DNA of 64,000 bases from Bryobacteraceae bacterium (GTDB lineage: Bacteria > Acidobacteriota > Terriglobia > Bryobacterales > Bryobacteraceae). The notes under the pieces are model-generated. The model searched no databases. It was not told where the DNA came from and saw nothing but the letters and a program-made list of their open reading frames with translations. Each line of letters starts with the position of its first letter. Within the stretch, counting starts at the first letter, position 1. The stretch lies in contig JANWXD010000002.1 of the NCBI GenBank assembly GCA_025055455.1, positions 133,808-197,807 on the forward strand, read 5' to 3'. A program made the translations under genes and the position numbers. Below, one piece after another: positions 10,601-17,412 of the stretch.

Positions 10601-10943
10601 GCGGGCCGACCGCCTGGGTGACGGCAAAGGGCCGCGCCAGGTGGGCCCCGGCACGACCTGGCTCGATCGCTCGGCGTTCCGCGAGCCGGCCGCCGGAACG
10701 CTCGGCAACTCCGGCGTGGGCGTGGTCCGCGGACCGGGCCTCAAGCAACTCGACTTCTCCGTCCACAAGCTGTTCCCGATCAAGGAGCGGATGAACCTCG
10801 AGTTCCGGGCCGAATTCTACAATTTGACCAACACGCCGCAGTTCAACGCGCCGAACCGCAACGCCTCGAGCGCCACGTTCGGCGAAATCACCAGCGCCCA
10901 GGGTGAGCGGAACGTCCAGTTCGCCTTGAAGCTGAGTTTCTAA
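7638..10943 (+). CDS. Oar-like TonB-dependent outer-membrane receptor with carboxypeptidase-regulatory-like N-terminal domain
   Basis: An 1101-residue outer-membrane protein. It has a signal peptide (residues 1-28, ending ATFAQE), a carboxypeptidase-regulatory-like beta-sandwich (about 30-115: GRITDPSGAAVVGASVTAKD, YALPRIPVGTYELKVEATGF), a TonB plug region (about 120-230, SRNFISLTLLAPGVTT, NNFLLDGIDNNHTSDN), then a long beta-barrel ending in an aromatic residue (FALKLSF). Such proteins are very abundant in Acidobacteria and Myxococcus (Oar) and are thought to import or export large substrates; the cargo is unknown. It is monocistronic with its own promoter (7541-7569), and an ATG 27 codons upstream was rejected in favour of 7638 because of the signal peptide and SD. 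Confidence 0.88.
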   Translation: MRNRKNVVCAAILVFGWLLWSPATFAQEVSAGITGRITDPSGAAVVGASVTAKDVHRGTLWPTKTNEEGIYALPRIPVGTYELKVEATGFKTATRPNVVLELNQRARVDITLEIGTVTETVEVTGEAPLLNTDTTIVGATITPTTLTKTPLISRNFISLTLLAPGVTTTNPAAFNNGVRTSGGGRPYVNGNRKEANNFLLDGIDNNHTSDNLTSYQPNLDAIQEVRMITNNASAEFGNFQGGIINVIIKSGTNEFHGSVFEFFRNDKLNANNWARNWQNTPRVPIRWNEFGGTLGGPIKRDKLFFFGDYQGIRRATPTSVSTISVIPTPFRNGDFSRLLTERGIQLYDPLTTDSSGIRQPFPNNQIPVSRRNIVATNLFNSPDLYPLPINNELRFNQLNGSRSQLVTDQFDIKVDAKLSSNDDLSVRYSWGRQDQPGRNTFPLFFDTFNVAPFQNGVINWTRTISPTKVNELRIGANRIVLHNGGLDKGLGNVAEKLGIRQGNERGPGLMALVFSGGLASTIGSANIGTQQMFPNNTYHFADNFTLIRGRHMMKTGGQLLRQQMNPFFAGNWGRTGQIRFNGQYTAGPNALSPVSRGFAEADFFLGFVEWAGRGVNTGNWGHRKIILGLYFQDDWRVTDSLTLNLGLRWEYHSPLVEVKDRQANFEPFSGRLLLAGKDGNSRALYEPFTKDFQPRVGFAWTPAFLGKKTVFRGAYTISSFMEGTGTNLRLPMNPPFNYEFEAIFTGQTAIGSTTDQGLTVLRAPQDPFANVTIRLWDPFVRPAHVQQWSFIIERQLPAQTLFSVGYVGQRGAHLVVPMPYFQRRLVARGVTEPSPYLSGNPLLRNIAQISGTESNGNQRYDSLQLQVRKRYSAGLEYQLSYTWSKGMSDSIGFYGEGGQAASQSAYWQYLYDRKAEWGPNYFDATHMLTYAYFYQLPFGRNRKWGSGWSAPVNAVFGGWEMGGILTLRSGFPLTIIATDRSGTRSRGPRADRLGDGKGPRQVGPGTTWLDRSAFREPAAGTLGNSGVGVVRGPGLKQLDFSVHKLFPIKERMNLEFRAEFYNLTNTPQFNAPNRNASSATFGEITSAQGERNVQFALKLSF

Positions 10944-10960
10944 CGAGCGGTCTTTTGATG

Positions 10961-10992
10961 GGCGAGGCGGGCGACCCGCAGCCCGCCTCGCC
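10961..10992. terminator. 12-bp hairpin between convergent genes, no T-run
   Basis: GGCGAGGCGGGC (10961-10972) pairs perfectly with GCCCGCCTCGCC (10981-10992) around an 8-nt loop. It sits between the stops of receptor 1 (10943) and trmO (11008, minus). Neither strand has a T-tract after the stem, so it is an atypical bidirectional terminator candidate or an mRNA 3'-end stabiliser. Confidence 0.5.
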
Positions 10993-11007
10993 GGACTCCA
11001 TCCCAGC

Positions 11008-11757
11008 TCAGAGATTTGTTCGGGGCAGGGCGTAGCGGTAAGACCGCCCTCCGTGCTCGAAGCGCACGGAGTCGGTTTGAACCAGACGGAGGGTCCGGCG
11101 CCCAGGGGTGGCGCGCGTCATGCCCATCAGCGCGTCCACCAGGCAGGGGCGGTCCAGCGGCGCCGTGAGCTGCCAGGCCTCGGGCTCGCCGAGCGCCAGC
11201 ACCTCGGCGCGGAAGCGTTCCACCACGCTGACGGCCAGTTCGAGATCCGGGCACGCTTCACCGTGGAACCGCAGGGCCTGGCGCCGTAGGGACTCTCGCA
11301 TGGCCTCCCGCGAGGACGGCTTGCCGATGGGTGCGTTGACCGCCGAAAAGATCATGTCGTGGGTGACGAAGTAAGGCTTCAGATCCACCACCGGGGTGCC
11401 GTCTAGGAAATCGAGGGCATCCACTTCGATCACCCCATGGCCGATGCGCACGATCTTGGCCGCCGTGAGCCCGATGGGATTCGGGCGCGCTGGGGAGCGC
11501 ACCGCGAAGACGCCGTGAAGCGCGTCGGGCGCTTGCTCGGCCACGCCGCGCGGGGTCACTTGCAGCACGTCGCGCTCGGTGCCCTCCAGCCACGCCATCA
11601 CCCAGATGTGGGAATGCTTCTCCAGGTGCAGCAAACCGTCGCGGTATTCGGCCACGAGTTCGATCGAAGCCGGCACGCCGAAGGCTGGCATGTCCTCACG
11701 CTCCCGCACCGGGCACCGGACGGTCCCGATCTTCTTCAGCTGGAATGGCTCTGGCAT
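11008..11757 (-). CDS. trmO: TrmO-type tRNA (m6t6A37) methyltransferase with C-terminal FmdE-like domain
   Basis: A 249-residue protein. Residues 6-135 are the TsaA/UPF0066 (TrmO) SAM-dependent domain: IGTVRCP, EYRDGLLHLEKHSHIWVM, and the signature FAVRSPARPNPIGLTAAKIV. TrmO N6-methylates t6A37 in tRNA. The last ~105 residues do not look like the E. coli TrmO C-terminal domain. They carry RFHGEACPDLELAV and PCLVDALMGMTRATPGRRTL, which match the FHGHxCPGLALG and CxVDAxQxxTGCTxG patterns of the FmdE family (formylmethanofuran dehydrogenase subunit E-like, often metal-binding). The fusion assignment comes from motif recognition. It is divergent from the esterase gene with overlapping -10 regions. 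Confidence 0.8.
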   Translation of the reverse strand: MPEPFQLKKIGTVRCPVREREDMPAFGVPASIELVAEYRDGLLHLEKHSHIWVMAWLEGTERDVLQVTPRGVAEQAPDALHGVFAVRSPARPNPIGLTAAKIVRIGHGVIEVDALDFLDGTPVVDLKPYFVTHDMIFSAVNAPIGKPSSREAMRESLRRQALRFHGEACPDLELAVSVVERFRAEVLALGEPEAWQLTAPLDRPCLVDALMGMTRATPGRRTLRLVQTDSVRFEHGGRSYRYALPRTNL

Positions 11758-11777
11758 CCTCGCCCCCTGCTCGAGTC

Positions 11778-11783
11778 TATAAT
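11778..11783 (+). promoter_or_regulatory. -10 hexamer TATAAT immediately before the esterase gene
   Basis: A perfect TATAAT ends 9 nt before the ATG at 11793, so transcription would begin within a few bases of the start codon. TCTATA (11776-11781) read on the minus strand gives a possible overlapping -10 (TATAGA) for trmO. No good -35 is visible for either. Confidence 0.45.
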
Positions 11784-11792
11784 GGCGGCTCT

Positions 11793-12938
11793 ATGGCACG
11801 CCGCATCTCCCGTCGTGAGTTGGGACTGGCCGCGTTGGGCAGCACAGCCCTGGCCCAATCCTCGTACACCGGCGCCCTCGATGGCTTCGAAACGAAGGTG
11901 GATCTGGCGGCGTTCGATCCCGTCATGTTTTCTCAGCGGCGGTACCAGCGCGCCCCGCTGCGGCTGACATTTCGCGCCTCGACGCGCCGCCAGGCCGAGG
12001 CGTGGCAGAGGCGGCTCCGCGACAAGCTCGTGGAACTGCTGGGCGGTTTTCCACGAGAGCGCGCGCCCCTGGCCCCGCAAACCCTCGAGGTCCGGGAATT
12101 CGCAGCCTACCGGCGGGAGAAGTTCGTCTTCACCAGCCGTCCCGGGCTGATGGTGCTTGGCTACTTGCTCACGCCCAAGCATATCCCACCCCCGTACGCA
12201 CCCGTGATTTGCATTCCCGGACACGGCCGCGGCGTGGACGACATCGTGGGGATCGATGACAAAGGCCGGGACCGCACCGACAAGTCCGGATATCAGCGTG
12301 ATTTCGCCATTCAGGTGGCCGAGCACGGCCTGGCGGCGGTGGCGATCGAGCCGCTGGCCTTTGGTTGCCGCCGCGATCCGCGCAACAAACGGCGCGGGCT
12401 CGGCCACAGCGCCTGCCAGCCCGCGGCGGGTGCGGCGCTGCTCTTCGGGGAAACCATGATCGGCTGGCGCGTTTGGGACGTCATGCGGACGCTGGATTGG
12501 ATCGAGACGAGGTCGGAACTGGATCCCCGCCGCGCGGGCTGCATGGGAATCTCGGGTGGCGGGACGGCGACGCTGTTCGCCGCCGCTCTGGAGCCGCGCA
12601 TTCAGGCGGCCTTCGTCAGCGGCTATCTCAACACGTTCCGCGACAGCATTCTGAGCCTCGCGCACTGCCTGGACAACTACGTGCCTGGCATCTTGAACTG
12701 GGCGGAAATGTACGACGTGGCGGGACTGATCGCGCCGCGGGCTTTATTCGTAGAGTCCGGCGAGCGCGACGAGATTTTTCCCGTCGAGGCCAGCCGTGCC
12801 AGTTTTGCGCGAGTCCGCGAGATCTATCGCATCTTCGGCGCTGACGAGCGGATCGAGCAGGAAATTTTCCCGGGAGGGCACGAATTTCACGGCAAGCGGG
12901 GGCTGCCGTTTCTGGCGCGACATCTCGGTGCGGCCTAG
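11793..12938 (+). CDS. exported alpha/beta-hydrolase (acetyl-xylan-esterase / dienelactone-hydrolase type)
   Basis: A 381-residue protein. The N-terminus RRISRRELGLAALGSTALAQ resembles a twin-arginine signal (RR, then SRREL, hydrophobic stretch, ALAQ cleavage-like site). The hydrolase fold shows an oxyanion-type loop VICIPGHGRG (~130), nucleophile elbow MGISGGGTATLFAA (~250), a likely acid Asp in SGERDEIFPVE (~325), and a His in GGHEFHG near the C-terminus. Family relatives (Abhydrolase_7) are often annotated as acetyl xylan esterases or uncharacterised hydrolases, so the substrate is open. It is probably periplasmic or secreted. It is monocistronic and convergent with the PspC gene. Confidence 0.8.
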   Translation: MARRISRRELGLAALGSTALAQSSYTGALDGFETKVDLAAFDPVMFSQRRYQRAPLRLTFRASTRRQAEAWQRRLRDKLVELLGGFPRERAPLAPQTLEVREFAAYRREKFVFTSRPGLMVLGYLLTPKHIPPPYAPVICIPGHGRGVDDIVGIDDKGRDRTDKSGYQRDFAIQVAEHGLAAVAIEPLAFGCRRDPRNKRRGLGHSACQPAAGAALLFGETMIGWRVWDVMRTLDWIETRSELDPRRAGCMGISGGGTATLFAAALEPRIQAAFVSGYLNTFRDSILSLAHCLDNYVPGILNWAEMYDVAGLIAPRALFVESGERDEIFPVEASRASFARVREIYRIFGADERIEQEIFPGGHEFHGKRGLPFLARHLGAA

Positions 12939-12950
12939 CCCGGCCGGGCT
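12937..12950. repeat. 14-bp perfect palindrome joining two convergent stop codons
   Basis: AGCCCGGCCGGGCT reads the same on both strands. It spans from the last bases of the esterase stop to the last base of the PspC gene (12950). It could fold as a small hairpin in both transcripts and act as a weak terminator, but there is no T-run. Confidence 0.4.
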
Positions 12951-13294
12951 TACGCCGAGACGCCCGGTGCGGCGGGGGGACCGGCTGGGGCGGGCAGGGT
13001 CTGTTCTGCGGGCAGCTCCTTGGGCATGACCATCCAGGCGACCAAGTACGCGATGAAGCCCACGCCCGTGGTGAGGGCTGCCGCCAGCCAGATGACGCGG
13101 ATCAGGACGACGTCCACGTCGAAGTACCGCGCAAACCCGGCGCACACGCCCGCGATCTTCTTCTCCGAGAGGACCCGCACGAGCCGCGGCCGGCTGCCAT
13201 CGCGCCTCCGCGCCTCCGGACGCGCGGGGACGCTGCACCGCGCGCAGTACAAGTCCTCGTCGCGCAGCTGGAATCCGCACTGGGTGCAGTACAT
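12950..13294 (-). CDS. PspC-domain membrane protein with N-terminal zinc ribbon
   Basis: A 114-residue protein. Residues 1-20 form a zinc ribbon (MYCTQCGFQL..LYCARC, two CxxC pairs). Residues ~38-98 are a PspC domain (LVRVLSEKKIAGVCAGFARY, VDVVLIRVIWLAAALTTGVG, AYLVAWMVMPKE) with two closely spaced membrane segments. PspC proteins belong to the phage-shock envelope stress response; the rest of a psp operon is not present here. The C-terminus is Pro/Ala-rich. The gene stands alone on the minus strand downstream of the hybrid kinase gene (56 nt), so read-through is possible. Confidence 0.88.
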   Translation of the reverse strand: MYCTQCGFQLRDEDLYCARCSVPARPEARRRDGSRPRLVRVLSEKKIAGVCAGFARYFDVDVVLIRVIWLAAALTTGVGFIAYLVAWMVMPKELPAEQTLPAPAGPPAAPGVSA

Positions 13295-13350
13295 GCCTTT
13301 CTCCGTGCACAGCTACGAGCGAACGATGGCGAAAGTTCCGCGGAAAGCGG

Positions 13351-16257
13351 CTACGGCTGTGCTGCCGGCAGTGGGCTTGCTTCGGCGGCAGACCCGCTCG
13401 GCGAGGCCGGCTCTGTCCACCGAGCCAAGACTTCGGCTAGCGAAAGGGGCGAGATGGGCTTCGACAAGTAATCGTCCATTCCTGCCTGGAGACACCGTTC
13501 GCGATCCTCCGGCAAAGCGTGCGCGGTCACGGCGACGATGGGGGTGCGGGGGCGGCCATCGGCTTGCTCCCGCTGGCGGATGCGCGCCGTGGCCTCGAAG
13601 CCGTCCATTTCCGGCATCTGACAGTCCATTAGGATCAGGTCATAACGACCGCGGCTGGCCGCCTCCACTGCCTCGAGGCCGTTGGCGACCGCTTCGGTGG
13701 TGCAGCCCAGTTTGGCGAGCATTTGCAGCAGCACCATCTGGTTGACGGCGTTGTCTTCGACGACCAGAATGTGTGCGCCTCGGCCTGCCCGGTTTCGCGG
13801 CGCCGGTCGGGGCAATGTTTCGGGAGCCGCTTTCGCTGGCAAGACGGCTTGCGCGGGCGCCCGAGGATTCTTGACCGAGGCCAGGCACTCGAAGAGTTGC
13901 TTCCGTTTGACCGGTTTCACGAGGCAACGCACCGCGTGGTTCGCCATGCCACGATCGCAGAGATCTCTCCAGGCGACGAGCAGAATGAGGGCGACGTTGC
14001 CGAGCTGCGCGTCCGCTTCTATGGCTTGGCTCAAGGCGGTTCCCTCGCTGTCGAGCAGCCGGCGCGAGACGAGAACGGCATCGTAGGGCTCTCCCTCGGC
14101 TGCGGCTCGCCGCATGGCCTCGAGCGTTTCCCGCGTCCCCGACGCCCGGCGAAAACTCACACCCCAAGAAGCCAGATACCGCTCGAGGATCGCCCGCGTC
14201 GTTTCGTGGTCTTCCACCAGGAGTACGCGCAGGCCCTCGAGGGTTTCCGCGGGCGGGGCGACCGCATCCTCCGGCGGAGCCGGTTTTGCGAAGCGCGCCG
14301 TGAACCAAAACGCAGAGCCTCGGCCGGGCTCACCCCGCGCCCCGATGCGACCGCCCATGAGCTCGACGAGCTGTTTGGACAGGGCCAAGCCCAACCCGAC
14401 GCCCCCGTACTTTCGGGCGGCGCTGCCATCGGCCTGCGTGAACGGCTGAAACAGCCACCGCTCCGCTCCCGGGGGCAACCCGATCCCGGTGTCCCGCACG
14501 GAAAACCGCAAGGTCGCCTCATCCGGACGGTCCTCCTCGCAGGTGACCTGGATGACGACTTCGCCGCGTTCGGTGAACTTCACCGCATTGCCGACCAGGT
14601 TGACCAGGACTTGGCGCAAGCGTTCGGGATCTCCTTGCAACTTCGTGGGCACGCTCGGAGCCACATACGTGCACAATTCCAAGTTCTTGGCCTGCGCTTG
14701 CGGCGCCACCAGCTCAGCGGCCGCGTCGATCACCGTCTCGAGATCGAAGGGGACGGCCTCCAAAGTAAGCTTGCCCGCTTCCGCTTTAGAAAAATCCAGG
14801 ATCTGGTTCACGACGGCGAGCAATGCCTCGCCGCTGCTCCGGAGCACCTCGACGAAGCGGCGTTGCTCGGGCGTCAGCGGTGTGTCCAGCAGCAAGCTCG
14901 TCATGCCCAAAACGCCGTTGAGTGGCGTGCGGATTTCGTGGCTCATGTTGGCCAGAAACTGGCTCTTGGCGCGGGCGGCGGCCTCGGCGGCTTCCTTGGC
15001 TTCGAGCAGCGCCTGTTCGGCCTGTTTGCGCGCCGTGATGTCCAGCATGACCGAGCGGATGCCGACGATGGTCCCGGTGGCGTCGCGGATCAAACTTTCG
15101 TGGATCTCGACTGTGACGCGGGAGCCGTCGGCGCGAACATACTCTCGCTGGATGGGGACCAACGGCAGCTGCCCGGAAAGTTTCTTCCGCACCGCCTCCT
15201 GGCTGAGGGATCGCTGCTCCGGCGTGACGAACTCCCAGATCGGCCGGCCCAGCATGGCGGAGGGCTCCAGGCCCAGCAGAGCGCATTCGGCGCGATTGAC
15301 ATGCCGCACACGGCCTTCGTGATCGATTTCGTGATACGCGACGGGGGCGTCTTCGAACAGGGCACGAAATCGTTTCTCCCCCTCCCGCGCTGCCTCCAGC
15401 ATGGCGCCGAGACGCTCGGCCATGGCGTTGAACGACTCGGCCACCACCGCCAGCTCGTCGCGCGTCACGATCGGGACGCGGTGGGAAAAGTTCCCATGCT
15501 GGATGTGTCGGATGCCCTCTTCGATGAGGCGCACGGGCCGGATCAAATAGCGACAGGCTCCCCACAAACCCACCAGCAGCAGCAACGTGCTTGCGGAGGC
15601 GGCCAGGGCGAGTTTCCACAGGGCGCGCTGGCGCAACTCTTGGGCCCTGGCCATATAGGCGGCCACGAGCCGACTCGTGCTCAGGTTGAGAGCCGGCACG
15701 AGTCGCTCGACTTCTCGGATGCGTTGCCAGGCGCTTTCGTCGTAAGCGGGCACGTGCAGCGCCTCCTGCAAGGGACCCCGCAGCTGCTGCCAAGCCCGGC
15801 GGACCTCCGCGACCTCATCGCGGAGCTCGACCGGGGCCGCTGACAGCTCGACCCCGATCGATCGGCCCCCGCGTTCGAGGACGTCCAAGGCTTCGTCGAA
15901 CTCTTTGATGCACGCGGCCAAACCGTGCCGGTCCCCGCGCTGGCCCAGGGCCAACCGGTGAACGTAACGGTAGATCTCCTCGCCCAGAAGCCGCTGGCGC
16001 GCTGCCACGCTCAGGAACGGCACGTCGGAGGCGGTCTGGCGGAGAAACTCGGCGAACGCCGCTAAGCCGAGCCACGCTCCGCTGGCCAGCCCAATCAGCG
16101 GGAGGGCGATCTTGAAAGCGAGGATCGGCCGTGCCGCCTTCGGCGCGCCAAGATGTTCAGCGAATGCAGTCGGACCGACGCCGTGGAATCTTTCGGACGC
16201 CTCCGCCTCGAGCCCCATCGTTGGGGCAACATGCACGTCGCCCCTGCGGTGTTCCAC
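13351..16257 (-). CDS. membrane hybrid sensor histidine kinase (sensor-HAMP-PAS-HisKA-HATPase-REC-REC)
   Basis: A 968-residue kinase. It has TM1 about 44-68, a periplasmic helical sensor of ~140 residues, TM2 about 212-235, HAMP (RPVRLIEEGIRHIQHGNFSH), PAS (RFRALFEDAPVAYHEI..), HisKA with phospho-acceptor His440 in NMSHEIRTPLNG, and HATPase (LVGNAVKFTERG, VRDTGIGLPPG, GGVGLGLALSKQLVELMGG). Two receivers follow. The second has the normal phospho-acceptor Asp878 in LILMDCQMPEMDG. The first reads YDAVLVSRR: Ser731 replaces Asp and the T/S switch is Val, so it is probably a pseudo-receiver. No output regulator is adjacent; phosphotransfer to an orphan Hpt or CheY-like partner is likely. It starts at GTG 16257; ATG 16218 is an alternative. 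Confidence 0.9.
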   Translation of the reverse strand: MEHRRGDVHVAPTMGLEAEASERFHGVGPTAFAEHLGAPKAARPILAFKIALPLIGLASGAWLGLAAFAEFLRQTASDVPFLSVAARQRLLGEEIYRYVHRLALGQRGDRHGLAACIKEFDEALDVLERGGRSIGVELSAAPVELRDEVAEVRRAWQQLRGPLQEALHVPAYDESAWQRIREVERLVPALNLSTSRLVAAYMARAQELRQRALWKLALAASASTLLLLVGLWGACRYLIRPVRLIEEGIRHIQHGNFSHRVPIVTRDELAVVAESFNAMAERLGAMLEAAREGEKRFRALFEDAPVAYHEIDHEGRVRHVNRAECALLGLEPSAMLGRPIWEFVTPEQRSLSQEAVRKKLSGQLPLVPIQREYVRADGSRVTVEIHESLIRDATGTIVGIRSVMLDITARKQAEQALLEAKEAAEAAARAKSQFLANMSHEIRTPLNGVLGMTSLLLDTPLTPEQRRFVEVLRSSGEALLAVVNQILDFSKAEAGKLTLEAVPFDLETVIDAAAELVAPQAQAKNLELCTYVAPSVPTKLQGDPERLRQVLVNLVGNAVKFTERGEVVIQVTCEEDRPDEATLRFSVRDTGIGLPPGAERWLFQPFTQADGSAARKYGGVGLGLALSKQLVELMGGRIGARGEPGRGSAFWFTARFAKPAPPEDAVAPPAETLEGLRVLLVEDHETTRAILERYLASWGVSFRRASGTRETLEAMRRAAAEGEPYDAVLVSRRLLDSEGTALSQAIEADAQLGNVALILLVAWRDLCDRGMANHAVRCLVKPVKRKQLFECLASVKNPRAPAQAVLPAKAAPETLPRPAPRNRAGRGAHILVVEDNAVNQMVLLQMLAKLGCTTEAVANGLEAVEAASRGRYDLILMDCQMPEMDGFEATARIRQREQADGRPRTPIVAVTAHALPEDRERCLQAGMDDYLSKPISPLSLAEVLARWTEPASPSGSAAEASPLPAAQP

Positions 16258-16383
16258 TCCAGACTATCAATCGGTTTGCGTGTCCAAAAGGATCAGTGGG
16301 ACGAAAAGCCAAGGCCGAGAGTGCTCCCCCTGGCCCGGACTGCGATCTGGACCGGGCGCTGTCGTCGGGTCACTCGGGCCCCG

Positions 16384-17193
16384 CTACTCGGCCAGCTCCG
16401 GCGGCGGCGGCAGGGTCACCGAGCCGGTGGCAGCCCACTCCGTTCCCCGCGTGAAGGTGGTCACGAACGTGGGCGTTCGGACCGCAGGCACATCGTGCCC
16501 CAAAGCCGTGACGAAGACCCGCCCCTTGCCGTAGTTCACGGTCCACAGCATCGGATGGTGCATCCCTGGGCCGGGCGTGGGCTGGCGGGCCTTGCCTTGA
16601 TAGAGGGAATGGTCGTCCCAGGCCGTGGCCAGCACGTGGTAGCTGCCTTCGGGCTGCCACTTCAAGTTGGCGTAGAGCTCGTCTTTGGTTTGGGGCAAGG
16701 ATTTTTTCAGGCCTCGGGTGATGGGATGGGCCGTGTCTTTGATCTCGACGACAAAATCATGTGGCGGGGAGTGATGGCCCTGATTGGGCCTCCAGTTGCC
16801 CCCGCAGAGCTTTTCGTATTCGCTCCAGCCGTCGAAAGCCGCCAGCGAAAAGTGATACACGACCAAACCCTTGCCGGAGCGGACGAAGTCCAGCAAAGCG
16901 TTTTGGGCGCGCTCGCCCCACCACAGCTCCGGCCGGCGGCGGTCGTAGTAGTTGAGAATCACCACGTCGTAGGGCGCCAGGGTTTCGGGACCCGCTCCGC
17001 GGAATTCCTCGGTGACACGCACCTCGAAGCGCCCCGTCTCCTCGAGGATTCTGCGAAGTTCGGGCGTCACGGCCCGCCAGTCGTGGACATTCTGTCCGGT
17101 GATGATCAGTGCTTGCAGTTTGCCGGGCGCCTGCTGGCCCGCAGCCAGCGCACCGAGCATGAGCCCCAGCCATGGCAGCTTGGCGAGTTTCAT
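16384..17193 (-). CDS. exported ThuA-like domain protein
   Basis: A 269-residue protein with a signal peptide (MKLAKLPWLGLMLGALAAGQ) and a ThuA (class I glutamine-amidotransferase-like) fold: ALIITGQNVHDWRAVTPELR, YDVVILNYYDRRRPELWWGE, GKGLVVYHFSLAAFDGW, ELYANLKWQ, GKGRVFVTALGHD. ThuA proteins occur with trehalose/sugar utilisation genes and many secreted versions exist in Acidobacteria and Planctomycetes; the biochemical role is not settled. ATG 17193 was chosen over an in-frame start 11 codons upstream because AGGAGG lies 8 nt before it. It is divergent from the his operon; TATAAT (17225-17230, minus strand) is its probable -10. Confidence 0.82.
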   Translation of the reverse strand: MKLAKLPWLGLMLGALAAGQQAPGKLQALIITGQNVHDWRAVTPELRRILEETGRFEVRVTEEFRGAGPETLAPYDVVILNYYDRRRPELWWGERAQNALLDFVRSGKGLVVYHFSLAAFDGWSEYEKLCGGNWRPNQGHHSPPHDFVVEIKDTAHPITRGLKKSLPQTKDELYANLKWQPEGSYHVLATAWDDHSLYQGKARQPTPGPGMHHPMLWTVNYGKGRVFVTALGHDVPAVRTPTFVTTFTRGTEWAATGSVTLPPPPELAE

Positions 17194-17251
17194 TCGAGCA
17201 TCCTCCTTGACGCGGCGGACTTGCATTATAACCCGGTTGCCCCATCGGGTT

Positions 17252-17260
17252 TGGTATACT
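17252..17260 (+). promoter_or_regulatory. extended -10 promoter of the his operon
   Basis: TGGTATACT is an extended -10 (TGnTATACT, hexamer 17255-17260). No consensus -35 lies 16-18 nt upstream, which extended -10 promoters tolerate. Transcription starting 6-8 nt downstream would place the leader ATG (17273) about 5-7 nt from the 5' end. Confidence 0.55.
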
Positions 17261-17272
17261 GTCGACTTCGCG

Positions 17273-17335
17273 ATGATGCTGCCCGCCGCAGTCCACCTTG
17301 GCCATCACCGGCGGATGCCGGAGGCGGCGGGCTGA
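17273..17335 (+). CDS. hisL: his operon leader peptide, His-rich
   Basis: A 20-codon open frame encodes MMLPAAVHLGHHRRMPEAAG then TGA. His codons occupy 17294-17296, 17303-17305 and 17306-17308: three His within five codons in a protein of 20. The frame lies between the his promoter and the first gene hisI, and its stop codon falls at the end of segment 2 of the attenuator described next. There is no Shine-Dalgarno sequence; with the promoter so close, translation may be leaderless. Function as a regulatory peptide is inferred from this arrangement. Confidence 0.75.
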   Translation: MMLPAAVHLGHHRRMPEAAG

Positions 17336-17393
17336 CTGCTGATCCATCCATTCCAAGTAATCGGGGAGAGGGCCCGCCGCCAATCCGGCGGGC
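17281..17393 (+). promoter_or_regulatory. transcription attenuator of the his operon (four alternating arms)
   Basis: Four 8-nt segments alternate: 1 GCCCGCCG (17281-17288), 2 CGGCGGGC (17325-17332), 3 GCCCGCCG (17372-17379), 4 CGGCGGGC (17386-17393). Arms 1:2, 2:3 and 3:4 can each pair perfectly. The His codons (17294-17308) lie just after segment 1. A ribosome stalled there for lack of His-tRNA would cover segment 1 and free 2 to pair with 3 (read-through). A ribosome reaching the stop at 17333-17335 would cover segment 2 and let 3:4 form the terminator. This is the logic of classical his/trp attenuation. The parts are seen in the sequence; the mechanism is inferred. Confidence 0.8.
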
Positions 17394-17397
17394 TTTT
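17372..17397 (+). terminator. rho-independent terminator within the his attenuator (3:4 hairpin)
   Basis: An 8-bp all-GC stem (17372-17379 with 17386-17393) has a 6-nt loop CCAATC and is followed by TTTTCTGTT. It lies 15 nt before the hisI start, so it would stop transcription before any structural gene when histidine is plentiful. Confidence 0.8.
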
Positions 17398-17412
17398 CTG
17401 TTGGTATTGCAG

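Noticed and set aside
13723-15843. 706-codon plus-strand open frame opposite the hybrid kinase
   Set aside because: The kinase on the other strand has seven recognisable domains; this frame has none.
17281-17393. Four copies of GCCCGCCG or its complement as a possible CRISPR-like or repeat array
   Set aside because: Alternating orientation, unequal spacing and position around a His-rich leader peptide fit an attenuator.
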